Shown: in pieces, positions 1 through 11,042 of the stretch | Layout of the letters: every line of letters begins with the position of its first letter | Position numbering within the stretch: position 1 is the stretch's first letter | Source of the DNA: Acephala macrosclerotiorum | Taxonomy: Eukaryota; Ascomycota; Leotiomycetes; Helotiales; Mollisiaceae | Reading direction: 5' to 3' | NCBI GenBank assembly: GCA_014904845.1 | Contig: MU119267.1 | Span: 193,444 to 244,905, forward strand | DNA length: 51,462 bases | Program-made: the position numbers and the translations under genes | Notes under the pieces: generated by a model | Seen by the model: only the letters and a program-made list of their open reading frames with translations | The model's database searches: none | What the model was told of the DNA's origin: nothing

Positions 1-3000
1 TTATTTTTTTAAAATTTTAATTTATATTACTTTATATACAAACAATTTTATTAATCGAATATACTCTATTTATTTAAATACTTTATAATAATTTTTTTCA
101 AAAATTTATATATACTTTTTTTATAAAAACAATTTATAAGTATTTATTTTTTTTATTTTTTTCTTTTTAAGATTTATTTAAAACTTTCAAAAATTTTTAT
201 TCGAGATTAATATTACAATATTTCAATTATATATATCGATATACTTTAAAAAATTTTCTCGTAAAAACAAACAAATTTCGCAATTTTCAATTATTCAAAA
301 CGCAAAAATATTTGTTTACTTTTTTTATATAATTTTTTTATAAATATAAAAACTTATAATTTTTTTCAATTTTATTAATAAATTTCTTTTTTTCAAATTT
401 ACGCGTTTTTTATTTTTAAAATTCGATCAATTTATTATATTATTTTTTTTATACGTAAATTTTATAATTTTAATTTTTATTTTTAAAATTTTTATAATAT
501 TATTTATTGAAACGTTCGAGAACAAATCACGAAATATTAAAATTTTAATTTAATATTAATAATTTAATTTTTTTTTTTTTTTTTCAAAAGAAATATTTAT
601 TTATTTATATAATTAAATAAAATAAACATAAAATTAAAAAGTAAACATTAAAATAATCGTTACTAAAAACAATAGAAATTATAATTAAAATCATTTAATC
701 GATCGTTTAAACGATTATATAATTAAATCGATATTAGTAATTTTTTTTTTAAAAAAAAACGTTTTTTTCAACTCGTAAATTAAATATAGAGAAAAGTATT
801 ATTGCGATTATTAATACATTGTTTTGTTATCAAATACTAGAAAGAAATTTAATCGTAAACTAATTGTCGTTACGTATTATAATATTTAATCGATTAAATT
901 AAATTTAAAAAATTTTTCTTAAATTCGATATTTATAATTTTTAAATCAATCGAAAATTTTATTCTTAAAAATATCAAAAATATCGAAAAATACTAAAAAT
1001 ACTAAAATAATAATTATACGTTTTTTTTTTAATATTGTTTTTTTTAATGATCGCTTTTTTTACTATTTTTACTTTCGTTGATTGATTTTTGAATTTCGAA
1101 ACGTTGTATTTATTTTTGTATTTTAATATTAAAACGATTAATATTAACGAATAATTCAAATATTTTATTAGTATTAAATTTGATTATAATATCAATTGAA
1201 TTACTATTTTTAGTAATTTATCGAATTTTTAAAAAATTTTTACGTTTATACGATTATTTAATAATTATAATATCGATTATAAAATACTTTTTTTTAGTAA
1301 TATCGAATTTAATTATATACTCGTAAAAAGAAAAAAAATTAATACAAATAATTACGAAAATTGAATTCAATTCGAATCGTTTTATAATAAAATTAAAAAT
1401 AATAAAAATCGAAATTTTTATATCGATTTTTGTTATTATTATATATAATTTAAAAATTAAAATAATACGAGTAATTTTTTTGTATTTCGTTAAATTCTAA
1501 TAAAATAAATTACTTTACAAATCGAATTGTTTATTATTATAAATTTTATTATTAAAAACGATAATATATTCGATTTACGAATTGAGATTTTTATTTATAG
1601 TAAAAAAATCGTTTATAAAAACGAAAAATTTCGTTAAATATAAATTCAAATAAAAAAATCGAAATTTACAATTGAAATTATTTATTTACTATTGTAATCG
1701 TTTATTTAATATTACAATTTGTTTTTTTTTCGAGATATTAATATTGAATTACTATCGATATATTATACGTAGTTTTCGATTAATAAATAAAATTAATATA
1801 TATTTTTTGAATATATTATTCGAAATACGTTTACTTATAAAAATCTAATTTCGAATTAATTAAATTTAAACGTTTGTTTTGTTTTTTTTACGAAAATACA
1901 ATTTTATTTTCGATTTTATTTACTATTAATTTGTATTTGTTAAACAATAAAAAAATATTCGATATAAAAAATTTTATAGATTTAATTAATAATTTAATTT
2001 TTTAAAATAAGTATATCGTTAATTTGTATATCGATTATTTCGAATAAAATATAATTACTTTTTGTAATAAGTAAATAAAAATCGAAAATTGAAAATTTTA
2101 TTAAAAATTTGTTTTTATAGTAAATATTATACGTTTTATATTAATATATTTTTGTTTTCGAGATTTCGTAAAAAAATTTAATTATTTTAAAAACGATATT
2201 TAATAAAAATTTATTTATTATTTTTTTCGAAAATTTAATAAAAATAATACGTATTAATAAAATTGTTAATTGTACGTATATTTAAATAATATTTTTCAAG
2301 TAAAAATTGATTTTTTTAAATTTAAAAAATAAAATTAAAACGACGATAATTCGTTGATTAATACGTTAAATATTTGAATTATAAAACGAAATTTCTCGTA
2401 TGAAATTGTCGTTTTTATATTTTTGATTTCGTTTATTAATTTTAAATCGAAGATTTGTTAATTGTTAATTTTTTTCAAATTATTAAAAATCAATTTAAAA
2501 AAATTTTTCGCGATTAATTTATTAATTTTTTTTTTTACGAGAAATTGTAAATAAATCGTTTGAAATAATAATAATTTTTTTTGCGCGAAAGTCTATAAAT
2601 AATTGTTTATTTTTAATTTTTTTTTCGATTAAATAAATTTCGAAAATTTTTATATTTATACAAATTATTATATAAATATATTTATTGAAATTGAAAACAT
2701 AAAAAAAAATTTTTATTGTAATTTGAAATAAATATAAATTTTTTTTCGAAATATATAAAAGTTTTTTTATTTTTGAATTTTTTTTAGAAGAATTTGATTT
2801 TGGATTTAAATTTTTTAATAAGTTTTTTTTTAATAAATAATTTTTTAATTATTTTTTAAATTGTTTGAAATTTTAATAAAATAATTTTATTGTAATACTA
2901 CGAAAATTTTTTGATTTATTTGATAATTGTAATTAATATATCTTTTTATTTACTATTAAAAACGTATACAACTTTTTTTATTTTTTGTTTTTTTTTTAAA

Positions 3001-6000
3001 TAAATACATTTGAATTTAAAAATAAATTAATTAAATAATAATTTTATAAATTATTTTTTATTTGTAAAACGTTATTAATTTAACGAATAATATAATATTT
3101 TCAAATCGCGATTATTATATTTTTTATTGTTTTAATTTTAATAGCAATTAATATTGTAAACGCGTTTTATTGTAATATTTGAAAATAAACGTTGAAAATA
3201 AAAAATATAAAAATAATATTATTTGATTTTATCGTATTATTAATTATTTTAATTGTTGTTTGAAATCGTTTTTTTTTTTGTAAATCGAAAATTTTTTGAA
3301 ATAATATATTATATATACGTTTTAATAAAATGTAATATTTTTTTATTAAATTAATCGAATTGTAAATTTTTATTAATATAATTTTTAAATCAATATTTAT
3401 ATTTTTAATATTATTATAAAAATTTTTAAAATTAAAATTCGTTTCGAGATTATAAATAATAAATATCGATAATTTAAAATAAACGTTAATTTAATACGCT
3501 CAAAAAATATTTTATATTTTTTTTATTAATATATTTACAAAGAATTTCGCGATTTAAAATATTGTAATTTCGTTTACGATTTAAAGTATTAATTTTTTAT
3601 CGATTTATAATACGTTTAAATAAATAAAATAATTAAAATTATAATCGTCGCGTAATATAAATTTGAATAATCGAAAAATTTATTATTTATTTAATATTAT
3701 TAATAAAATTTCGTTATTTTTTTAATTTTTTTGAAATTCGTAAAATATTTTTTACGTTTTAATATTCGCGCGAATTTAGTAATCGATAAATATTTAAAGC
3801 GTTTATATAATCGTTTGAATTTCATTTCAATTAAATAATAAATAATAAAATCGATTTTTATTGTAAAAATTTTACAATTATTATAAATCAAATTTTCGAG
3901 TAAATTAAATAATATTTAAAAATATTTAAATATTTTAATAATAAGTATATATTGTTTATTTTAAATAAATACATTGTTAAAATTGTTGAATTTAATTTGT
4001 AATTTGTTTATATTTTGAAAATACAATAAAAAAAATATATTTATTGAAATTACGTAAAATATAATACATTTAATTAATATATTAATATTAATAATTTTAA
4101 AAAATAAAATTTTATTAATTTTAAATTTGATTATTATTTTTTTAATTTTAAATTCGTTTAATTTAACGTTTCGAATTCGTTAAAAAATCGAGTATTAATT
4201 TTTATTAATAATCGATCGTTGAACGATACTAATATCGATTATAATACTTATAAAAACGTGTAATACGTAACGACTCGTTAAATACGTTTTCGTATTAATA
4301 AATATTGAAAACGATTTTGATTGTATTACAATACTCGATATCGTATAATAAATTAATTAATAATCAAATAATTCGATAATTTTAAATCTATTAATCGTAC
4401 TATAAAATATTATAAAATAATTAATCGATCGTATAATATCATTTTTATATAAATTTTTTTTTTTTAATAAATTTAACGACGAATTGTTTGTATTTTTTAG
4501 TAATATTAAAATCTAATTTTTTGAATTTAATTACAAATTAAATTATTTTGTTTTTATCGAACGATTTCGATTTTTTAAAATCGTTGTACGCTTTTTTTCT
4601 TTTTTTTAGTATATAGTAAATACTTTAATAATTTGAATTTTTATAAATAAAATACTTTTTTTTGTTTTAATATATTATTAATTTTTTATAATTAATTCGA
4701 TTATTATATCGAATATTTTTATTATAATATTTACGATTTACGAAATATAATTCGATTATATCTCGATAGATTTCTTTTTTTTTAATTATAAAAATTTTAA
4801 AAACTGTTTCTATTTTCGTTTAAAATAAAATCGTATTATAAACGTTTTTATATATTATTTAAAAATTCAATAAAAATCGAAAAAGCGTTTAATAATACTT
4901 TAATACGTTTTAATAAACGTAATAAAACTTATTTCGTATAATAATTTTTATTTATATATTCGAATGTAAATCAAATTGTTTTTAAATCAATTTTTAATAT
5001 AATATTTCGAAGTATTCGAAAATTATTTTATTTGAGTTTTATATTCGAATTAATACGAATATAATCGTTTTTTATTAATTGAATATTTTATTTCAATGTT
5101 TTTCGATTTCAAAATTCGATTTTACAATTTCAATTATTTTATTAAAAAACAAATTTTTTTCAATGAATTTCTAGTAATAAAACTCGCTAATTTCGTTAAT
5201 AAATATAATCAAAAACGCGTTATAGTAATTCTCGAGTTTAATATTTGTTTTCGAATATAAATCTTTGAATACTCGTATAAATATATTCAATAAATTTTTT
5301 TTTTATAATATTTAAATTTCTTATTATAAATTTTTATAAAAATAATTAATTTTCTATTAAAACTAAATATTGTTTGATTTTCGCGATTAAAATTATATAT
5401 TAATCAATTAAAATTTTTTAATAATTTTTCAATTTTTAGTAATAATAAAAACGATAAATTTCGTTTCAAATTTTTGTTTTTTAATAGTAAATTTAATAAT
5501 AATATTTTATTATTTTTTTGAAATTGTTTTTAAAGTATTATACGTTCGAATAATATCGTTTATTTTATAAGAAATTCTATAGTAAATTTTAATAATTAAA
5601 AAAAGAAATTCAAAAATATTAATATTATTTTTTTAATTTTTTTAATAAAAATAATAAAAAATACTAATTTTCGAATTTATTTTATTTTTAAATCGATTAT
5701 ATTTTTTTATAAATTGAATTTTTTTATTAAATTTATTTTTATAATTTTTTCATATAATTATTTTAATTGTTTTTTTTTATTTGTAATATTTACTAATATT
5801 TTTAAAACTTTAATAAATCGTTTTTTTAATATTTATATTTCGTTTATTCGCAAAATCTTACGTAATTTTTTTTTCGTATTTTCGTTTATTTTTTTTTCAA
5901 ATATTTTCTTTGTTTATTTTAAAAATACTTTTTTATATTTTATTTATAATTTATAATCTCGATTATTTTTTACTTTGAAACTTTATATTTATTTTAATAT

Positions 6001-6179
6001 ATATTATATCGAATCGAAAAATAAAAAAAGTAATAAAAAAATCTTTTTTTAATTAAAATTATATTTTAAAAAAATATAATTATATTTTCGAAAAACATTT
6101 TATCGAATCGTATTATATCTAATAAATATATTAATTCAACGAGTTTTCGTATTGAATTCGTAAAAATTATTTTTAGTAT
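1..6179. repeat. RIP-degraded AT-rich block (left)
   Basis: The sequence is extremely AT-rich with no credible coding region; the few open frames are low-complexity Phe/Ile/Lys/Asn strings expected by chance at this composition. Most remaining C and G lie in CpG (TCGA, ACGT, TTCGAA contexts), while CpA and CpT are depleted, which is the footprint of repeat-induced point mutation rather than ordinary AT drift. The block probably consists of one or more dead retroelements: a stretch near 415-745 is repeated in direct orientation at 7525-7838. The right edge against the island at 6180 is abrupt. No gene is called here. Confidence 0.85.
415..745 (+). repeat. Left copy of a dispersed direct repeat (LTR candidate)
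   Basis: This segment matches 7525-7838 in the same orientation. The best-conserved part runs from ACGTTCGA (about 510) through the palindromic core at 700-715 to ATTAAATCGATATTA near 743. The differences are mostly A/G and C/T. Similarity stops soon after CGATATTA in both copies. Two direct copies about 7.1 kb apart bracketing AT-rich DNA suggest the LTR pair of an old retroelement, but the outer ends cannot be fixed by eye and no target duplication was found. Confidence 0.5.
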
Positions 6180-7054
6180 TGTAAAAGGGCAAAAGATGCT
6201 CTCTTGTTTTTTAGGATTACAGGATGCCAGATCTCTTATATCCAAGACTAGATCACGTGCAGCGGCACTAGTCTAAATGCGCATCAACAACATTACCCTG
6301 CCACAATCGTCCCTCCCTACGTAGTGCTCGTCCCGAGCACTCATAACTCCTTTCATCCAATCAAAAGCACTATATCCGCATCTCCAGAAAGCCTCCTACT
6401 CTACAATCAATAGCTGGCAGAGTCTGTCTCGACAAGGCTTCGCCCAGAACTAGCATTCCAGTTCTGCAAGCTACTCTAGCCAAACCAGCATGCCCAGCTT
6501 GCGGCTACTCTCAATAATCGTTTAGAGGCCATCGACCAAGCCTGGTAATCTCCTCTTGTAGTATCGACGGTGGTATGGATGTACGGTAGAATGCTCGTAG
6601 AATGGAAGGGTTCGAATGCTCGAAGAGCGTAGCTCGAAAAGGCGGTAAATCGAGGGGTGAGTCGTAGAATCGAAGAAGTCGTAAAATCGAATCGAAATGA
6701 GAGTAGGAGTGGAGAGGAGAAGAGAGGAGGTGGGCAGTAAGATGCGAGCTATGTAGAACAGTCTCATAGTAGAGATGTAGCAGTTAAGGTGCCAGCTCCG
6801 TAGAATCGAATGGCTCAATTAAGAGATCGTAAATCGGTCGGAAGGAGAGGAGAGGATCGAAAGGATCGAAATCATCGTAGAATCCATTGTAGAATCCATC
6901 GTAGAATCGATGAATCGGACGAATCGAATGAATCGCTGAACCGTAGAATCGAAGAAGCTACAATAGCACTACTAACTTGTCTGCGAACCAAGCTAGGAAG
7001 CTAGAGACTGCGGCGGCTCTCCGAGCCATTAATCGTCCCGGCGTCGCTCACCAA
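6180..7054 (-). mobile_element. Lightly mutated internal/leader segment of an LTR retroelement
   Basis: This island of ordinary composition is embedded in AT-rich DNA. It lies directly inside the LTR at 7055-7326, on the side carrying the primer-binding site, so it reads as the untranslated leader of a minus-strand element. Its right half is full of irregular copies of a short motif (plus strand CGTAGAATCGA, about 6663-6950). Short open frames (for example minus 6522-6818 and plus 6810-7004) translate into this repeat and match nothing I recognise. At 6180 the sequence begins TGTAAAAGGGCAA, resembling the LTR edge TGTAGAAGGGCAA at 7055, so 6180 may be another element end. Confidence 0.5.
7036..7053 (-). 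other. Primer-binding site of the 7055-7326 LTR element
   Basis: On the minus strand, one base after the LTR end (...CTACA), the sequence is TGGTGAGCGACGCCGGGA. It begins with TGG, the complement of the CCA tail of a tRNA, and its reverse complement reads as the T-arm/acceptor 3' end of a tRNA plus CCA. This is the classical reverse-transcription primer site and sets the element's orientation. I do not know which tRNA it matches. Confidence 0.6.
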
Positions 7055-7326
7055 TGTAGAAGGGCAATGGAGCACAAAGCAAAAAGGCCCAACCGTAGGT
7101 CAGTTCGTCTTAGCCAGTGGGCTAGACTCATCCGAAGTAATCCGCAATCCGTAAATCAATCAATCAATCAGTCAGAGTAGAAGTAGAAAGGGTTGTTGAT
7201 TAGTCTATGGTGAGCGAAAGCTCCTTATGTACTAGAAGACACGTGACCAGCACTGCCCTCGAAACTAGCTATTTACAAGGATTTTTGAAGAGAAAGCATA
7301 TAGTCCCACCACAGTATTGTTTAACA
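7055..7326 (-). repeat. Long terminal repeat, lightly mutated copy (5' LTR of a minus-strand element)
   Basis: The 272-bp segment has TGT...ACA ends on both strands: minus strand starts TGTTAAACAATACTG and ends CCTTCTACA. It is followed on the minus strand by a primer-binding site, so it is the 5' LTR of an element running leftwards. It contains a short TTGA/CAAT microsatellite near 7151-7172. A RIP-mutated copy in opposite orientation lies at 10757-11042. The normal base composition shows that this copy escaped most RIP. Confidence 0.75.
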
Positions 7327-7524
7327 AATTACAATAAAATACTCGTTATTAATACGCGATAAAACGTAAAATAAAAAATCAATTAATTTCAAATCGAAAA
7401 AAACAAAACAAACGTAAAATCGTAATATTCTTTGAAAATTTAATAATTTTTTTTAATACAAACAAAAACTACTTTTTTTTACATTCAATTAAACTAGTAA
7501 ATTGCGTACAATTTAAATTTTTTT

Positions 7525-7838
7525 ATTCGATTGATTTTATTCAATTATTATTTTTTCGTAAGTAATTTTATTATTTTATAATCGAATAAATTTAATTATT
7601 GATTAATATTAAAACGTTCGAAAATAAATTACAAAGTATTAAAATTTTAATTTAATATCAATAATTCAATTCTTTTTTTTTTTTCTCAAAAAAAGTATTT
7701 ATTTATATAATTAAATAAAATAAACGTAAAATTAAAAAATAAATATTAAAATAATTATTACTAAAAATAATAAAAATTAAAATTAAAATTATTTAATTGA
7801 TCGTTTAAACGATCACATGATTAAATCGATATTATTAT
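7525..7838 (+). repeat. Right copy of a dispersed direct repeat (LTR candidate)
   Basis: Direct copy of 415-745, clearest from AAAACGTTCGA (about 7608) to ATTAAATCGATATTA (about 7838). It holds an intact 16-bp palindrome, gatcgtttaaacgatc, at 7799-7814; the left copy carries the same palindrome with its last base changed. If the pair are LTRs, the non-RIPed island at 6180-7326 sits inside that older element, near its right end. Confidence 0.5.
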
Positions 7839-8730
7839 TATATCTCAAAGAAATATTTTATTAAATTTCAAAAATACGAATTTCGCGTATAAAAAACGAA
7901 ACGAAAATAATTATAATATATTTATACAAATCGTATAACGCGATCTCAATAATCTATAAAAAACTATCAATAAATTATTACTTGAAAAAAAAGCAATTAC
8001 GATTAATAATATCAATAATAAATTTATAAAAACTAAAAACGTAATAAAAATTTTTTTAATTAAATAAAAAAAAAATTTGAAAATAATATTATTTTAAAAT
8101 TTTTTAAAAAATTTTTAAAATAATATACAATTTTAAATAAAAATTTTCTTTTTAAAATAAACAAAATTAAAAAATCGTATATTACGCTTTAATAAACTCG
8201 ATTTAATCTAATTAAAACTTTTAATAATATATTTAAATATTACAATTAAAAAACTTTTTTTCGAGTTTAAATATTTTAATAATTTATTGAAAATTTTATT
8301 GATAAATTTTACGATAAATATATATATTAAAAACTCGAGCAAATATTTTGTATAAAGCGTTTTACGTCTCATGAAATTATTAAAATTATTAATATAATTA
8401 TTATCGAGAAAAATAAAATTTATAATATATTATTTATAAAAATATTTTTTCGATTTATCGATTATAAAAAAATATTAATATATTTAAAAAATGCGAATAA
8501 CGATTTAATAATTATAAATTTAAATAAAACAAATTTAAAAAAACTGTATTTTATTTTTTATTTTTGTAAATTTTTAATAATTAAAAAATATACTAAAAAA
8601 CTTTTTTCGATTTTTATAAATAAATTTAAAAAATAATTGATCGTCGTTATTAATAATATAAATATTCGAAATATTAAATCTCAAAAAACTATTAATATCA
8701 ATATTTTATTTCTTTAAACAATTCTATTAA

Positions 8731-8786
8731 TTAATAATAATAATAATAACGATAATAACAATAATAATAATAATATTATTATTAGT
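8731..8786. repeat. TAA/TTA microsatellite
   Basis: Runs of (TAA)n interrupted by CG or CAA, ending in AATATTATTATTA, so the right half can fold back on the left half. This is simple sequence within a RIPed block. Confidence 0.8.
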
Positions 8787-10756
8787 TTTTTCGTACAAAG
8801 TTTTTTATTTTTTTAAATTTTTCAAATTTTTCGAATTTTTCGATTTATTTTTTTTTTTATTTCAATTTTCATATTAATAAAACTCAAAAAATCTATTATT
8901 AATAATAAGAAATATTATAATATATTTACATTTATATTAAAAAAATATAAAATTATTATTATTTTATCGTAATTTAATATTATTTTATTTCAATCAATTT
9001 AAGAATTTCAATCAAATAATATATACTCGATAATTGATTATATATACAATATAAATAATACTTAGAAATCAAACGTTACTTTTTTTAATACTTTGAATTT
9101 TATTAATTGTATTGAAATTTTAAATACTATTTATAATATTTACAAATACTCGTTTATTAAATAATTTTATCGAGTTTATTATATAATATTTTATAAAAAT
9201 TTCAATTTATATTTTAAAAACGATAAAAAATAAATTGAAATTATAAAAATACAATTATTTAAAATTTATAAATTGTATATTAAAAAAAAAAGTTTTTAAT
9301 TTATTTGAATTTATTTTAATATTCGTTTTTAATTTATAAATATTTTTACTATTTTTCAATATAAATAAAAAACGTTAACGAAAAATCGATTTTAATTTTT
9401 ACGAGTTTTTATTATTTTTATATTTATTTTTTCGATTAAATCGTTTATTAATTTAAAAATTATAATAATTTTTATTTTATAAAATTTTTTTAAAAAAAAA
9501 AAAAAAAAAAAATTTTATTATTTTTTTTCAAAGAAATTAATATATTGAAATTCTATTATCGACGAATTTTTTTTAGTAAATTTTTTTTTCTATACAATAC
9601 GTACTTTTTTTTTATCGTTTAATTTTTATAAACAAATTTCAAATTGTAATTATTATTTTATCGATTTTTTAGAGACTATTTTTTTTATTTTATAATTTTT
9701 TTTCAATTTATTAAACTCTATTAAAACGATAAAATTGATCAATTTTTCTACGAAAAAAAAATAAATATATTTTAAAATTTAAATTTATTATATATTGAAT
9801 TTTTTTTTTTTAATAAATTTCAAATAATTTATTCGCGATTTAACGATTATAAAAAGACAATAAATTAATTATTTCGATTTTTTAAAAAAACCACTTAAAT
9901 AAATCTTTTTTTTAGTATTGAAAATCGAATTTTAATTAAAGATCTCTTAAAATAAATTTAATTAAATATTATAAAAAAAAAATCTCAAAAATTGAAATTG
10001 TACGTTTACAAAACAAAGATTTTTATCGATCGAAAATATATTGAGAATTCTAAAAACTTTAATTTTTTTATTTTATTTTCTATGAATTTAATATTTGTTA
10101 ATATTAACAAAAAAATTATTAGTAATACTATTTACGAGAAACTTAAAGAAATTTATAATACATTTTGAATTTTTTTCGAAAATCGATTTCAAAAATTTTC
10201 TAATAACAAATTTTTTCTCGATAGTATTTAATTTGAAAAAATCGATACAATTTTTGATATAATTTATTACATGAAATTTTTAAATTATTTTATTATTCGA
10301 TATAAGATTTTTTAATAATTAGATTATTAAAACTCGTTTAATAATAAATATTTATATACTTATTAACAAAAATAAATTGTAATTCAAATTAAATTGATTT
10401 TTCAATATTTTGAAATAAAAAAAATAAAAATATTTTCTAATAATAAATTTTTTTTTAAATACGAAACTAAAAAATTAATAACGTTTATAAAAAATAATCA
10501 AAAATATCTAATTATTTCTAACGATAAATTTAAATTTAAAATTCGTTTATTTTTTTTCTTTTTATTAAATTCTAAAGAAAAAAAAAAACAAATTACAAAA
10601 AAATTTAATATTAATAGAAATATTGAAAAAATTACTAAATTCTTAAAAAAAAACAACGATAATTTGAAAAATCTCGAGCTTTAAATTTTTTATTTAAAGT
10701 AAATTTTTTTTCTTTTTCTAGCTCTTTTTTTCGAGACTCGAAACGAGTTCGTTATA

Positions 10757-10903
10757 TGAGAAAACGATTATAATAAAACTATATACTTTCTTTTCAAAAA
10801 TCCTTATAAATAACTAGTTTCGAGAGTAGTACTAATCACGTGTTTCTTAGTACATAAAGAGTTTTCGCTTACTATAGACTAATTAATAACTCTTTCTATT
10901 TTT

Positions 10904-10944
<41 letters not shown>

Positions 10945-11042
10945 TACGAATTACGAATTACTTCGAATAAATTTAATCTACTGATTAAAACGAACTAATC
11001 TACGATTGAATTTTTTTGTTTTGTATTTTATTGTTTTTCTAT
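10757..11042 (+). repeat. RIP-mutated LTR, inverted copy of 7055-7326
   Basis: Read on the plus strand, this aligns along its length with the minus strand of 7055-7326. Landmarks are CTATATAC, TTTCAAAAATCCTTATAAATAACTAG, CACGTG, TTACGAATTACGAATTACTTCGAA and CGAACTAATCTACG. Almost every difference is C to T or G to A in this copy, for example GGTGGGAC to AATAAAAC. The TTGA microsatellite has expanded from about four units to about nine (10908-10945). The sequence beyond 11042 does not match the leader of the other copy, so the two elements may differ internally or this may be a solo LTR. Confidence 0.8.

Noticed and set aside
974..1159. Open frames inside the AT-rich blocks (also 3700-3891, 5714-5956, 10394-10684, 12904-13149, 42153-42344)
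   Set aside because: They encode Lys/Asn/Ile/Phe/Tyr strings dictated by composition, with no motif and no plausible start context.
8731..8786. Regularly spaced short repeats considered as a CRISPR-like array
   Set aside because: Simple TAA/TTA sequence without spacers, in a eukaryotic context.
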